Of a stretch of DNA of 64,000 bases, positions 24,061 to 32,852 are shown one piece after another. The notes beneath the pieces are model-generated. The model was not told where the DNA came from. It saw only the letters and a list, made by a program, of their open reading frames with translations, and ran no database searches. The stretch comes from Ardenticatenaceae bacterium (lineage in GTDB: Bacteria > Chloroflexota > Anaerolineae > Promineifilales > Promineifilaceae). Numbering within the stretch: the first letter of the stretch is position 1; every line of letters starts with the position of its first letter. Both the position numbers and the translations under genes were made by a program. The stretch is from assembly GCA_020634455.1 (NCBI GenBank), contig JACKBQ010000002.1:744001-808000 (forward strand), in the 5' to 3' direction.

Positions 24061-24975
24061 ATGGATGCGGTAAATGAAATTGTCCAACCGGTAAGACGGC
24101 CTTCGGTTTCGCTGTGGCGAACGGCCGTTGTTCTCTTCAAATTGCGCATCGTCTCTCTGTTGCTGTTGTCAGCTTTTGGTGGGGCTGGGCTAGGCACCAT
24201 GATCACAGGGCGGGCATCCGCCTGGGATTGGGCGCTGCTGGCCATTACCGGAATGCTGAGTGCGGCCGGAGCGTCTGGCATTAACCAATACCTGGAGCGA
24301 GACCGTGATTCCAAGATGAATCGCACCGCTGCCCGGCCGTTGGCGACTGGTCAGATTGCCAATCCTCACATCGTTTTGTTGTTGGGCGTTGGTATGGTTT
24401 TGGGCGCAACCGGATTGGCAGCCGCATTTAATTTAGCTTTGGCATTTTGGGTATTTTTGGGTGCTGTAATTTACGTTGGTGTGTATACCGTGTGGCTAAA
24501 ACCGCGCACCACGCTCAACATTGTTATTGGTGGGGCAGCGGGTAGCTGTGCTGTCATTAGCGGTGGGGCAGCGGTCGGTGCCTGGTCGGCGCTGGGGGTT
24601 TGGGTTTTGGCGGCTCTGGTTTTTGTTTGGACTCCAGTTCACTTTTGGGCGCTGGCCCTGGCTTACCGCTCAGACTACATCAAGGCAGATTATCCCATGC
24701 TGCCGGCACGGGTTGCGCCCGCTGTGGCAGCCCGCTGGACGGCCGTACATACCGTGTTTACTGCAGCTGCGGGTCTGGCACTGGGTTTTTGGCCTGCTGT
24801 TGATTGGGTCTACCTGGTGCCGATTGGTTTGGCAACGGCCGTACTCATCGTACGAACCATTGCCCTGTTAAAAGCTCCAGCAGAAAAAGCACCTGCATTT
24901 GCCCTGTTCCACTTTTCCAATCTATATCTTGCACTCGTGCTGGTTATCGTCTTGCTTGCCAGCTTGTGGAGGTAA
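24061..24975 (+). CDS. ctaB: Protoheme IX farnesyltransferase (heme O synthase)
   Basis: A 304-residue UbiA-type prenyltransferase with about nine membrane helices that adds a farnesyl group to heme B. The Asp-rich catalytic motif is NQYLERDRDSKMNRTAARPLATG and the second is YTVWLKPRTTLN followed by WTPVHFWALALAYRSDYIKADYPMLP. It makes the heme precursor for the a3-type centre of the oxidase. ATG 24061 lies directly after the subunit II stop. No ctaA heme A synthase is seen in the window. Confidence 0.95.
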   Translation: MDAVNEIVQPVRRPSVSLWRTAVVLFKLRIVSLLLLSAFGGAGLGTMITGRASAWDWALLAITGMLSAAGASGINQYLERDRDSKMNRTAARPLATGQIANPHIVLLLGVGMVLGATGLAAAFNLALAFWVFLGAVIYVGVYTVWLKPRTTLNIVIGGAAGSCAVISGGAAVGAWSALGVWVLAALVFVWTPVHFWALALAYRSDYIKADYPMLPARVAPAVAARWTAVHTVFTAAAGLALGFWPAVDWVYLVPIGLATAVLIVRTIALLKAPAEKAPAFALFHFSNLYLALVLVIVLLASLWR

Positions 24976-24982
24976 AAAATTT

Positions 24983-26620
24983 ATGTATGCAAGCGTGAAA
25001 AAATTAACGGGCTGGTACCTGGGAGTTGGTATGGCGGCCCTTTTCATTGGGGGTTCCATGGGCCCCTTGCAAAAATTAGAACATGTAGGAATCAATGTTT
25101 ACCCCGGCCTGCAAAACATTGGTTTAAACAGCTATTATCAGGGTTTAACCATACATGGTGTGTTAAATGCCCTGGTGTGGACAACATTCTTCATTGTAGG
25201 CTTCCTCACTTTTACCACCGTTCACAGCCTGAAACGTGATCTCACTCATCCCAAATTAAACTGGGCCAGTTTTTACCTGATGGTTATTGGTTTGGTTATG
25301 GCGGCCGTTCCTGTGTTGTTGAACCTGGCAACGGTGCTTTTTACTTTTTATCCACCGCTCCAAGCCTCGCCGTATTATTACATTGGCCTGACCCTGGTTG
25401 TTATCGGTTCCTGGGTAGGTGGTTGGGGTATGTTCCTCACGTTGCGGGCCTGGCGCAAAGAAAACCCGGGCGTGCAAACCCCCTTCATTGCCCTCGCATC
25501 TAACATTACAATGGCTATGTGGCAAATTGCTACCCTGGGTATTGCTACAGAAATGCTCTGGCTCATTATCCCCTGGTCACTTGGTTGGGTAGATGGAATT
25601 GACCCGCAGTTGGCCCGTACCTTCTTCTGGTTTACGGGGCATCCCATCGTTTACTTCTGGTTATTGCCAGCGTACGTTTCCTGGTACGGCATGGTGCCTA
25701 AGCAAGTGGGCGGCAAACTATTTAGCGAACCGTTGGCTCGTTTGGTTTTCTGGCTCTTTTTGCTGTTGTCTATTCCGGTAGGTTTGCATCATCAATATCT
25801 GGACCCCAGCGTACCTCAAGGTTGGAAAGTGGTTCATGCTGTTCTTACCTACTCCCTGTTTATTCCCAGTTTGCTGACCGCCTTTAACATCATTGCTTCA
25901 ATGGAAATTGGTGGACGTGCTCGTGGTGGAACTGGCCTGCTTGGTTGGATTCGCACTTTACCTTGGGACGATCCATCATTCACCGCGCAAAACCTGGCCA
26001 TGATTTTGTTTGCCTTTGGCGGTATTGGTGGTTTAACCAACGCTTCTTACAACCTCAATTTGGTCATTCATAACACCATGTGGATTCCTGGCCATTTCCA
26101 TCTGACGGTCGGTTCTGGTGTAACCTTGACCTTCTTTGGTATTGCATATTGGCTGGTTCCAAAATTGTCTGGTAAGCAGCTTCTTAGCAAAAAAGTGGCG
26201 CTTTGGCAGGCATGGACCTGGTTTGTAGGTATGCTGTTGATGTCTAATGGTTTGCACATCCTGGGTTTGAACTTTGGTTCTCCCCGGCGGACAATGCTGG
26301 GTGTGGCTCCTTATGCGTCATCCGATTGGCAGCCGCTGCTGATTGAGGCTGCGTTGGGTGGGATTATTCTTGGCGTGAGTGGTTTGCTGTTTTACTATAA
26401 CATGGTAGGGACTGTCTTATCCAAGAAGACCTTGACGGAAGAAATCGAGATGCCTGTAGCAGAGCCGTTGGATGTACATCCGGCGCCGGCCTGGTTAGAT
26501 ACGTGGCGGCCTTGGGTTGTAGCAACTTTGGTGCTCATTCTTGTTTCTTATGGCCCACTATTGGTAAATCTTATCTCAAATCTTAACCTGACATCACCGG
26601 GCTTTAACGCTTTGTGGTAG
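24983..26620 (+). CDS. cbaA: Cytochrome c oxidase subunit I, ba3 type
   Basis: A 545-residue heme-copper oxidase core with about 13 helices. Ligands seen: a low-spin heme His in IHGVLNALVW, CuB His in TGHPIVYFWLLPAY, the His pair in GLHHQYLDPS, and heme ligands in HNTMWIPGHFHLTVGSG. The helix-VI segment has Tyr and Trp but not the GHPEVY of A-type enzymes, which with the small CuA subunit places it in the B (ba3) family: high oxygen affinity and lower proton pumping. ATG 24983 follows GGAGGT. It contains no ACGGCCGT, fitting the motif's absence from highly conserved genes. Confidence 0.96.
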   Translation: MYASVKKLTGWYLGVGMAALFIGGSMGPLQKLEHVGINVYPGLQNIGLNSYYQGLTIHGVLNALVWTTFFIVGFLTFTTVHSLKRDLTHPKLNWASFYLMVIGLVMAAVPVLLNLATVLFTFYPPLQASPYYYIGLTLVVIGSWVGGWGMFLTLRAWRKENPGVQTPFIALASNITMAMWQIATLGIATEMLWLIIPWSLGWVDGIDPQLARTFFWFTGHPIVYFWLLPAYVSWYGMVPKQVGGKLFSEPLARLVFWLFLLLSIPVGLHHQYLDPSVPQGWKVVHAVLTYSLFIPSLLTAFNIIASMEIGGRARGGTGLLGWIRTLPWDDPSFTAQNLAMILFAFGGIGGLTNASYNLNLVIHNTMWIPGHFHLTVGSGVTLTFFGIAYWLVPKLSGKQLLSKKVALWQAWTWFVGMLLMSNGLHILGLNFGSPRRTMLGVAPYASSDWQPLLIEAALGGIILGVSGLLFYYNMVGTVLSKKTLTEEIEMPVAEPLDVHPAPAWLDTWRPWVVATLVLILVSYGPLLVNLISNLNLTSPGFNALW

Positions 26621-26693
26621 TTTTAGGGCTGGTATCTGGTAAAATTGCTGGGTACCAACCTTATTTTATTGACACAAATTGGAGGTCGCATAT

Positions 26694-27128
26694 ATGCGAA
26701 AATTAACGTTAACGATTTTATTGGCTCTGCTGTTTGCCTTTGGCCTGACTGCCTGTGGCGGTGGTGGCGACGAAGCAGCGGATAGTGGTGGTGACTCTGG
26801 CGCTGTTGGTGATGCTGCTAACGGTGAGCGTCTCTTTAATGAGTCCATTATTGGCGCGGCTAGCGCGCCTGGCTGCATTACCTGCCACTCTTTGGAGCCA
26901 GGTGTGGTTGTTGTTGGGCCTTCCCAATCTGATGTAGGCGCTCGTGCTGAGACGGAAGGGGCTGCCTTGGGCATCTCTGCTGAAGAATTCTTGCGTCAGT
27001 CAATTGTAGAGCCCAATGCACAGATTACTGATGGCTTTACTGCGGATGTGATGTACCAAAACTTTGGTGAAGAGCTGACCAATACGCAAATTAATGATTT
27101 GGTCGCTTTTATGCTGACGCTGAAGTAG
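26694..27128 (+). CDS. Lipoprotein c-type cytochrome
   Basis: A 144-residue exported monoheme cytochrome. A short signal peptide ends in the lipobox LTAC at residues about 17-20, followed by an acidic Gly-rich linker. The heme motif is CITCH near residue 61, and a likely axial Met is in ADVMYQNFGEEL. Strong GGAGGT precedes the start. Being lipid-anchored next to a ba3 oxidase, it is probably the electron donor to the CuA site. It is followed by a terminator, so it ends the first oxidase transcript. Confidence 0.93.
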   Translation: MRKLTLTILLALLFAFGLTACGGGGDEAADSGGDSGAVGDAANGERLFNESIIGAASAPGCITCHSLEPGVVVVGPSQSDVGARAETEGAALGISAEEFLRQSIVEPNAQITDGFTADVMYQNFGEELTNTQINDLVAFMLTLK

Positions 27129-27142
27129 TTTTTGTTTGAACG

Positions 27143-27186
27143 AGTGGTGGTTATCTGGTAGGTTCTGGGTAGCCACCACTTTTTTG
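27143..27186 (+). terminator. Intrinsic terminator after the cytochrome c gene
   Basis: AGTGGTGGTTA (27143-27153) pairs over 11 positions with TAGCCACCACT (27170-27180), with a G-U pair, and is followed by TTTTTTG. Confidence 0.85.
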
Positions 27187-27234
27187 TTTACCCAACTGGG
27201 GAATTTCCTCATTTAATTCATTACCACAAAGCCC

Positions 27235-29427
27235 ATGTCACACGATAAAAGAAATAAAGAGCCGGAATTGCCGCCCGGTGCCGATTTAGAAGAAGATCGC
27301 CAGGTAGTGCTGCCTGTAGAAGATGATGCCGTGGGGCCAACGGCCGTTTCTCCCCAAAATAGTTCGCCCAATTCGCTGGCAAGCTGGCAGCGCCAGCCAG
27401 CCCCTTGGGCCGTGTGGCTAGAGCGGTTGACCTTGTGGCTGGAACGGCCGTTCAACAAACTTACTGGCACCCCCCAACTGAACCCCTTTTACCACACTGG
27501 CACCATCGCTGTGCTGTTAACCTTGGTGGTAGGCATCACCGGCTTTTACATTTTTCTTTTCTACAAATATGGCTACGATGCCTCGTACCTGGCGGTTCTG
27601 CGCATGGACGACCAGTTCATTGCCCGCACCATGCGCGCCGTGCATCGTTACGCTTCCGGGGCGCTGGTGGTCACCACGTTGCTTCACGCCTACCGCACCC
27701 TGTTCATGGAACGTTTTCGCGGGCAGCGCTGGCTGGCCTGGGTGACAGGTGTTGTACTTACCATTATTGTCTGGTTTGCTGGAGTAACCGGATATTGGCT
27801 GGTGGTGGATACACGCGCCCAACTCATTAACGATGGCTTTGTGCGCTTTTTACGTGGCTTTACGCCGTGGGCCGATCAATTTGTGCTGTGGCTGACTCGC
27901 GCTGAATTTAGCGGCGAAACCTGGCCAGTTATGCTGATTTTGCTGGCCATTCACATTGCTCTCTTTTTGGTAGTGGCTTACTTTTTCTACCTGCACATCC
28001 GCCGCCTCAACCGCGCTAAATGGTTGCCAGATATGTATCTGGTCATTGGCACGATGACTGTGCTGATTTTGGTGGCCATTATTTTTCCGTTGCGCAATTT
28101 GCCCGGGGCCAACAGCGTCCGGCTGCCAGAAAGCATTACGCTGGACCCGCTGTTCCTTTTTTATCTGCCTACCGAGGGTGGCAGCATTGCGCCCTGGCTT
28201 TGGGGTGGGTTGTTACTGATTACGGCCGTTGCCACCATCCTGCCCTGGATCACCCGCGACCGCTCAATGGCTGAAACTAGCAAAACTGCCACTGGCTTGC
28301 CTGTGGTACAAATTGTGCCGGAAAATTGTACCGGCTGTACTTTGTGCGCCTTAGACTGTCCGTACGATGCCTTAGAGATGGTGATGCGGGATGATGAATC
28401 GGGGCATAAATTTGTGGCGCTCGCCAAGCCAGAGATGTGCGTTTCTTGTGGTATTTGCGTGGGGTCTTGTAACTGGAGCGCCATCACTTTGGGCAATTCT
28501 TCGCCAGATTTGGTGTGGGAGACGATTGCCATGCGGCTTCGGCTGGCCAAGGCCAAATCCCCCAACCAACCAATCCGGCTGGCGTTTACCTGTGACCGGC
28601 ACGCGGCTTTGGGGGCACGGCCGTATTTAATGCAAAATGAACCGGTCGTCGTTGAGGATACGGCGGTGGAGATTGTCACTGTGCCCTGCGTCGGCACACT
28701 GCTGCCAGATACGTTGCTCCGTGCCCTGGAAGCGGGTGCCCACGATGTGCAAATTATCGGCTGCCCGCCGGATGATTGCCGTAACCGGGAAGGGAATGAG
28801 TGGATTGAAAACCGTCTGCTGCGCCAGCGCTTGCCGCGCCTCAATCGTGATCACGCCAATGCGCCTATTTTTGCCGACTGGGTGTCCCCGGATGATTTTA
28901 AGGCGGCGCTGCACAGGCCGCTGCCTGAAGCCAAAGTACCCCAGGAAGAGCCAGATTTTGTGGCTGCCCGACGAATGTTTACAGAAATTTCGCCGCGCAG
29001 TCTGGTGATTTTGTTTGTGATGATGGTGGTGGTGCTGCTGGCTCAGGTTTTCCTGACAGACCTGCCATTCACTTCGCTTAAGGCTGGGGATACGGCCGTT
29101 GTGCGCGTGATGGTAGAGAACCCTGTGGCTGCTTACGACCATTTAATTTTGGCTGATCCAGAACGGCCGTTAACCCTGCGGCTAGAACTGGACGGTGACG
29201 TTTTAAGCGAGCAAACCTACGACCTGGCAACCTTTGCCAGCCGCGAAGCTGACCCATTTGTAGCCGAGCACGACATTGAGCCGGGTACGCATCTGGTGCG
29301 TCTGGCGTACGTCGGTGAGCAAACTGGCGAGGATGTTGTGCTCTTGGAAGAAACAAAAGAACTCAGACCCGGCGACATCTGGCGCACCATCTACGAGCCG
29401 CGCAGCTTCACCAAAAATGCCAAGTAA
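27235..29427 (+). CDS. Cytochrome b / 2x[4Fe-4S] ferredoxin / MvhD-like fusion protein
   Basis: A 730-residue membrane redox protein. Residues about 85-300 are a cytochrome b6-like four-helix domain with both heme pairs spaced His-x13-His: H137/H151 and H240/H254. Residues about 355-420 are a ferredoxin with two clusters, C365-x2-C-x2-C-x3-C375 and C402-x2-C-x2-C-x3-C412. Residues about 445-540 resemble the MvhD/FrhD delta subunit of methyl-viologen or F420 hydrogenases, with VPCVGTLLPDTLLRALEAGAHDVQIIGCPPDDCRNREGN, but the usual first CxxC is CDRH. One more helix lies at about 588-606, then an outer beta-rich domain. It probably moves electrons between a soluble donor and quinone. The start has no clear ribosome binding site. 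Confidence 0.85.
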   Translation: MSHDKRNKEPELPPGADLEEDRQVVLPVEDDAVGPTAVSPQNSSPNSLASWQRQPAPWAVWLERLTLWLERPFNKLTGTPQLNPFYHTGTIAVLLTLVVGITGFYIFLFYKYGYDASYLAVLRMDDQFIARTMRAVHRYASGALVVTTLLHAYRTLFMERFRGQRWLAWVTGVVLTIIVWFAGVTGYWLVVDTRAQLINDGFVRFLRGFTPWADQFVLWLTRAEFSGETWPVMLILLAIHIALFLVVAYFFYLHIRRLNRAKWLPDMYLVIGTMTVLILVAIIFPLRNLPGANSVRLPESITLDPLFLFYLPTEGGSIAPWLWGGLLLITAVATILPWITRDRSMAETSKTATGLPVVQIVPENCTGCTLCALDCPYDALEMVMRDDESGHKFVALAKPEMCVSCGICVGSCNWSAITLGNSSPDLVWETIAMRLRLAKAKSPNQPIRLAFTCDRHAALGARPYLMQNEPVVVEDTAVEIVTVPCVGTLLPDTLLRALEAGAHDVQIIGCPPDDCRNREGNEWIENRLLRQRLPRLNRDHANAPIFADWVSPDDFKAALHRPLPEAKVPQEEPDFVAARRMFTEISPRSLVILFVMMVVVLLAQVFLTDLPFTSLKAGDTAVVRVMVENPVAAYDHLILADPERPLTLRLELDGDVLSEQTYDLATFASREADPFVAEHDIEPGTHLVRLAYVGEQTGEDVVLLEETKELRPGDIWRTIYEPRSFTKNAK

Positions 29428-29490
29428 CCCGCGCTGCTAACTACGATGGCCAAGTGCCAGGCATGGGGCAGAAGGTATTTAATGACCAGA

Positions 29491-30051
29491 TTACGTCGCG
29501 CCTTGCCTGGCATTCAGAGCCGCTTTCAGCAATTCGATCTGCCCATCACCTAAATCCCAGGCAATCACTTCACTGATCAGCCGGACCTCGCTGCTAACCG
29601 CATGTTTTTCTGGCTGGATGGCCTTTGGGTAGAACTGATCTGCCTGGGCTACAAAAATGGGCCAGAAAAAGTGGGGGTGGGGATATTTGTAATCTGGTGG
29701 TTTGGGGGTGAGATGTTCAAAATAGATAGTGCCGATTACGGCCGTTGTCCCCACAGACCACCCAGTTTCTCCCAGTAACTCCCGCCGCAGCGTGTCCATA
29801 ACAGTTTCACCCGGTTCCCGCCGTCCGCCGGGGATGATGTAAGGGTCATTTTGGAAATCGCGTATTACCATTACCTCGTTGCCCCGCAGCAAAATAGCTC
29901 TAGCTGAACTGGTCAATTCATCGGGTGGTAAATCGCTGCTCAGAAATGTTTGTTGATGCAGCCTGCGTGGATAATTGTGCCATTGCCAGGTGGGGGATTG
30001 GGTGGAAACGGCCGTTTTTCCCCGCAAAAATTGTTTCAAGGTGGATTCCAT
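29491..30051 (-). CDS. NUDIX hydrolase
   Basis: A 186-residue protein with a central NUDIX fold that hydrolyses nucleoside diphosphate-linked compounds. The NUDIX box reads GGRREPGETVMDTLRRELLGETG: the G-x5-E-x7-RE-U-x-x-E frame is present, but the first Glu of the terminal EE pair is Gly, which can lower metal binding. The region after the box (FEHLTPKPPDYKYPHPHFFWPIFVAQA) may define a substrate site. It is flanked by the respiratory cluster and a toxin-antitoxin module, with no operon link. The substrate is unknown. Confidence 0.85.
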   Translation of the reverse strand: MESTLKQFLRGKTAVSTQSPTWQWHNYPRRLHQQTFLSSDLPPDELTSSARAILLRGNEVMVIRDFQNDPYIIPGGRREPGETVMDTLRRELLGETGWSVGTTAVIGTIYFEHLTPKPPDYKYPHPHFFWPIFVAQADQFYPKAIQPEKHAVSSEVRLISEVIAWDLGDGQIELLKAALNARQGAT

Positions 30052-30075
30052 CTGGATTTTCCCTCAACTATTTTT

Positions 30076-30081
30076 TATAAT
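30076..30081 (+). promoter_or_regulatory. -10 box upstream of the antitoxin gene
   Basis: A perfect TATAAT lies 34 bases before the antitoxin start in an AT-rich spacer. The hexamer 17 bases upstream, TGGATT, is a poor -35, so the promoter may depend on other contacts or be weak. Confidence 0.4.
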
Positions 30082-30114
30082 GTTCCATAAATGACACAAT
30101 AAAAGGTGCTAAAG

Positions 30115-30378
30115 ATGAGTACAAAAATTATGCCAATTAGCGATTTGCGTCGCCAAACCAGCCAAATTATCCAAACAATTCGTGATGGTGGCGATCCAAT
30201 TTATATTACGCAGCATGGTCGCCCTGCGGCCGTTCTTGTTGATTATGAAGCGTATGAAAACCTGCTGGCTCAACTTGAGGATTTATCCGATTTGGTTAGT
30301 CTGGAGGTGGCAGAAACGGAAACTGAACGAGATTATGAAGCTTTCTTGGCTGAAATAGAAGCCGAAGATTCCGCCTAA
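30115..30378 (+). CDS. Antitoxin of Phd/YefM family
   Basis: An 87-residue antitoxin. The N-terminal DNA-binding and dimerisation part shows MPISDLRRQTSQIIQTIRDGG and PIYITQHGRPAAVLVDYEAYENL, which is diagnostic for Phd/YefM. The acidic C-terminal tail would wrap around the toxin. I chose ATG 30115; an in-frame start three codons earlier is possible. The toxin gene follows after 20 bases. Such antitoxins usually repress their own operon. Confidence 0.92.
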   Translation: MSTKIMPISDLRRQTSQIIQTIRDGGDPIYITQHGRPAAVLVDYEAYENLLAQLEDLSDLVSLEVAETETERDYEAFLAEIEAEDSA

Positions 30379-30398
30379 CTTTTTGATAGTGCCACAAA

Positions 30399-30656
30399 AT
30401 GTATAATCTCAAAATCAAGAATTCGGCAGAACGTGATCTAAAACGATTGCCAAAGCCGCTTTTTCTTCGCCTAAATCAAAAAATTTTGGCACTGCGTGAA
30501 GAGCCTCGCCCGTCAGGGGTACGCAAATTGCAGGGAAAGCTCGAAGGTTGGCGTGTGCGCGTCGGCGATTACCGAATCGTGTACCAGATTGATGAAGCCG
30601 AACAAACAGTCACAATAGTCCGTATTCGGCATCGGCGAGATGTTTACTCTGGTTGA
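30399..30656 (+). CDS. Toxin of RelE/ParE family
   Basis: An 85-residue basic protein: YNLKIKNSAERDLKRLPK at the start, a central KLQGKLEGWRVRVGDYRIVYQID and a C-terminal VRIRHRRDVY. This is the RelE-type mRNA interferase layout with the conserved Arg and terminal His-Arg-Arg-x-x-Tyr. It would cleave mRNA at the ribosome when freed from its antitoxin. The 3' end overlaps that of the convergent DUF1638 gene by 13 bases. Confidence 0.93.
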   Translation: MYNLKIKNSAERDLKRLPKPLFLRLNQKILALREEPRPSGVRKLQGKLEGWRVRVGDYRIVYQIDEAEQTVTIVRIRHRRDVYSG

Positions 30657-31237
30657 CTCTGGTTCATCATGGCGACGAGACGTTCTTCCAAACGGCCGTA
30701 ACCAGTGGCACGTACCTCTAGCGGCAATTCCAGATAATCGGCCGCTTGCTGGGCCTGGGCAATGAGTTCGGGCGTTGGGTTTTGCGCCAGGTAGACGATG
30801 CGCTTGTAATTGCGAAAATACTCCTCTTTTAGCTGCGGAAAGCGATCCAGCCCCAGCCCCTTCAAAATGGTGCCCTTAAAGCCCCGCACCAAAAAATCGG
30901 TGAGGAAGAAGGTGCCCGGTTCCTCGTCCATCAGTTCCTGAAAGGTCGTTCCTCCGTACATTTCGTAACAGTGCGGGCCTTCGATGCGCTCCAAACTGTA
31001 TTTGGCCGCTAGCGCGTCCACCGCGCCCATCGAGCCGCAGTCCCCAAAGCCAATCAGCACCCGGTCGAACCGCTCACGGATTTCCAGGTACCGCTTTTCT
31101 ACATCTGGGGCGATGCGCTCTGGATACATGTGATCCATCGCCGAAATGCCAAATACCTCAGCATCCCAGCCGTGCTTTTGCACAATGTCCAAAATTTCGC
31201 GGGCCAGTGCCCCGCAAAAAATAATCGCTGTTTTCAT
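30644..31237 (-). CDS. DUF1638 family protein
   Basis: A 197-residue cytoplasmic protein of the DUF1638 family. It has conserved Cys-containing stretches: IFCGALAREI near the start, VLIGFGDCGSMG in the middle and GPHCYEMYGG. Family members often sit beside trimethylamine-methyltransferase-like genes in strict or facultative anaerobes, and this one follows such a gene in the same direction. The function is unestablished; three conserved Cys/His stretches suggest a metal or corrinoid-related role. The ribosome binding site is weak. A short-word repeat fills the spacer to the upstream gene. Confidence 0.82.
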   Translation of the reverse strand: MKTAIIFCGALAREILDIVQKHGWDAEVFGISAMDHMYPERIAPDVEKRYLEIRERFDRVLIGFGDCGSMGAVDALAAKYSLERIEGPHCYEMYGGTTFQELMDEEPGTFFLTDFLVRGFKGTILKGLGLDRFPQLKEEYFRNYKRIVYLAQNPTPELIAQAQQAADYLELPLEVRATGYGRLEERLVAMMNQSQPE

Positions 31238-31241
31238 GATT

Positions 31242-31290
31242 TCTCTGTGAACCTCTGTGGCTTCTCTGTGCGGCTCTGTGTTCCTCTACC
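31242..31290. repeat. CACAGAG-word repeat
   Basis: On the minus strand the spacer reads as degenerate tandem copies of CACAGAG(A/G)-like words, including CACAGAGGTTCACAGAG. It is a member of the low-complexity spacer repeats of this genome. Confidence 0.65.
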
Positions 31291-31325
31291 GCCGTTTGCA
31301 TCTGAGGATGCTCACTCCTCACTTT

Positions 31326-32852
31326 TTAAAGTGGCAATAAAATGTTGAACCGTTCCCGGATGGCGGCGTCAATTTCGGTGGGCAAGGGGGTGGGGCGATG
31401 GGTTTTGAGCAGATGCCGCGCCTTGCGGCGGGCCGCTTCGCGCATGTCCAGGCCACCGTCGGCTTGCCAATTGTCGCGGCTTTGGCGATCGGCCGTGTGG
31501 GGGTAGTAAAATTCGGTGTGCATCAGCTCCAGGCTTTGCTGCGTCCCCAAAAAGTGGCTTTCACCATTCACCACCTGCTCGATCACGTCAAGCGAGAGCG
31601 TCTCATCATTCACTTCGATGCCGCGCACCAGCCGCATAATATTGCCGTTGATGTCGTCGTCAATCACAAATTGTTCGTAGGCAACGGTGAGCATGGATTC
31701 CAAAAAGCCCGCGGAGTGGTGGATGTAGTTGGCTCCGGCCAGCGCGGCAACTGCGCCCGTGAGCCCTTTTTCGTAACCTGCCTGCACGTCTGGCAGCTTG
31801 GCGTCGCTGAGGCCAGAGGAGTTGTAGACGGGCAGCTGGCAATATTGGCCAAGCTGGGCTACGGCCGAATTCATCAAGCCAAATTCGGCCGCACCGCCCA
31901 CAAAATTGCCCGTGCGCAAATCGGAAACGGAGGGAACGTAGCCTAGCACCACCGGGGTGCCGGGCTTGACCAACTGGCAGTAGGTGATCCCAGAAAGCTC
32001 CTCGGCGTGGATTTGCACCAGGGTGCCGGCCAGAGCAGCGGGGCTGGTAGCTCCGGCCTGCGGGGCGCTGGAAAGGAAAACGGGCATCCCCTGGCGCACG
32101 ATTTCGGTGAGCACCTGCACGGTTTCTGTGGCGAACCGCAGCGGGCTAACGGTCCAGCTGGTGACGAAGGAGAGGAACGGCCGTTCCCTTAATTCCGCTT
32201 TTCCCCCAGCAATCATCTCGCCCATCTCGATCACATCGTGTAGCGATTTTACGGTGAAGCAGTTGCCCGTGACGTGCTTGGTGGTGCTGCTGAGCGCGGC
32301 GTAGTACGTGTTCAGGTCCAAATCTTCGCTGGGGATGTCGCGGGCGACGCAGGTGCGCAGGTAAAAATGGATGTTGTCCAGCGCGTCCACCAGTCGCCCC
32401 ACGTCGGCCACATCTTGCAGGGTGGTTTCGCGCACGCGCTGGCTCTCCAAATCCAGAATTTTGACGGCGGCCCCACCTGTGCCCATGTACACGCGCTGTC
32501 CGCCCAACAGCATATCGTGCTTGGGGTCGCGGCCAGCGAGAAAAACATCGTTTTGGGCGCTGTTTAGCGCGTTGTGGACGAGTTGGCGGGGGATGTAGAC
32601 CCGGTTTTTGCTGGTATCAACGTTCGCGCCAGCCGCCTGCCAGATGTCGCGGCATTCGGAGGGCTGTACCTCGATACCGATGTTTTCCAGAACGGTGAGG
32701 GACGCTTCGTGAATGCGCACCACGTCCGGGTCGCGCAGCGGTTTGTACCAGCCGCCGCTAAGTCCGGGGGGAACGACTGATGGAGACGGCCGTTTCCCCT
32801 CAGAACTGTCTCGGCGGCGACGGTGTTTGCGCGGGCGGGTACTCAATTTCAC
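31326..32852 (-). CDS. Trimethylamine methyltransferase (MttB) superfamily protein, non-pyrrolysine type
   Basis: A 508-residue TIM-barrel methyltransferase. Family signatures include IHEASLTVLENIGIEV at the N-terminus, RVYMGTGGAAVKILDLE and a C-terminal GLDMREAARRKARHLL. The frame is complete with no internal amber codon, so it belongs to the large group lacking pyrrolysine, whose tested members demethylate quaternary amines such as glycine betaine, carnitine or proline betaine. It overlaps the homocysteine methyltransferase gene by 4 bases (ATGA), showing translational coupling. The corrinoid protein that normally takes the methyl group is not encoded here. N-terminal residues 1-25 are Arg-rich and may be extra. 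Confidence 0.9.
   Translation of the reverse strand: MKLSTRPRKHRRRRDSSEGKRPSPSVVPPGLSGGWYKPLRDPDVVRIHEASLTVLENIGIEVQPSECRDIWQAAGANVDTSKNRVYIPRQLVHNALNSAQNDVFLAGRDPKHDMLLGGQRVYMGTGGAAVKILDLESQRVRETTLQDVADVGRLVDALDNIHFYLRTCVARDIPSEDLDLNTYYAALSSTTKHVTGNCFTVKSLHDVIEMGEMIAGGKAELRERPFLSFVTSWTVSPLRFATETVQVLTEIVRQGMPVFLSSAPQAGATSPAALAGTLVQIHAEELSGITYCQLVKPGTPVVLGYVPSVSDLRTGNFVGGAAEFGLMNSAVAQLGQYCQLPVYNSSGLSDAKLPDVQAGYEKGLTGAVAALAGANYIHHSAGFLESMLTVAYEQFVIDDDINGNIMRLVRGIEVNDETLSLDVIEQVVNGESHFLGTQQSLELMHTEFYYPHTADRQSRDNWQADGGLDMREAARRKARHLLKTHRPTPLPTEIDAAIRERFNILLPL

Noticed and set aside
31326..32852. Pyrrolysine-containing trimethylamine methyltransferase
   Set aside because: The gene reads through at full length without an internal amber codon and no pyl genes are seen.
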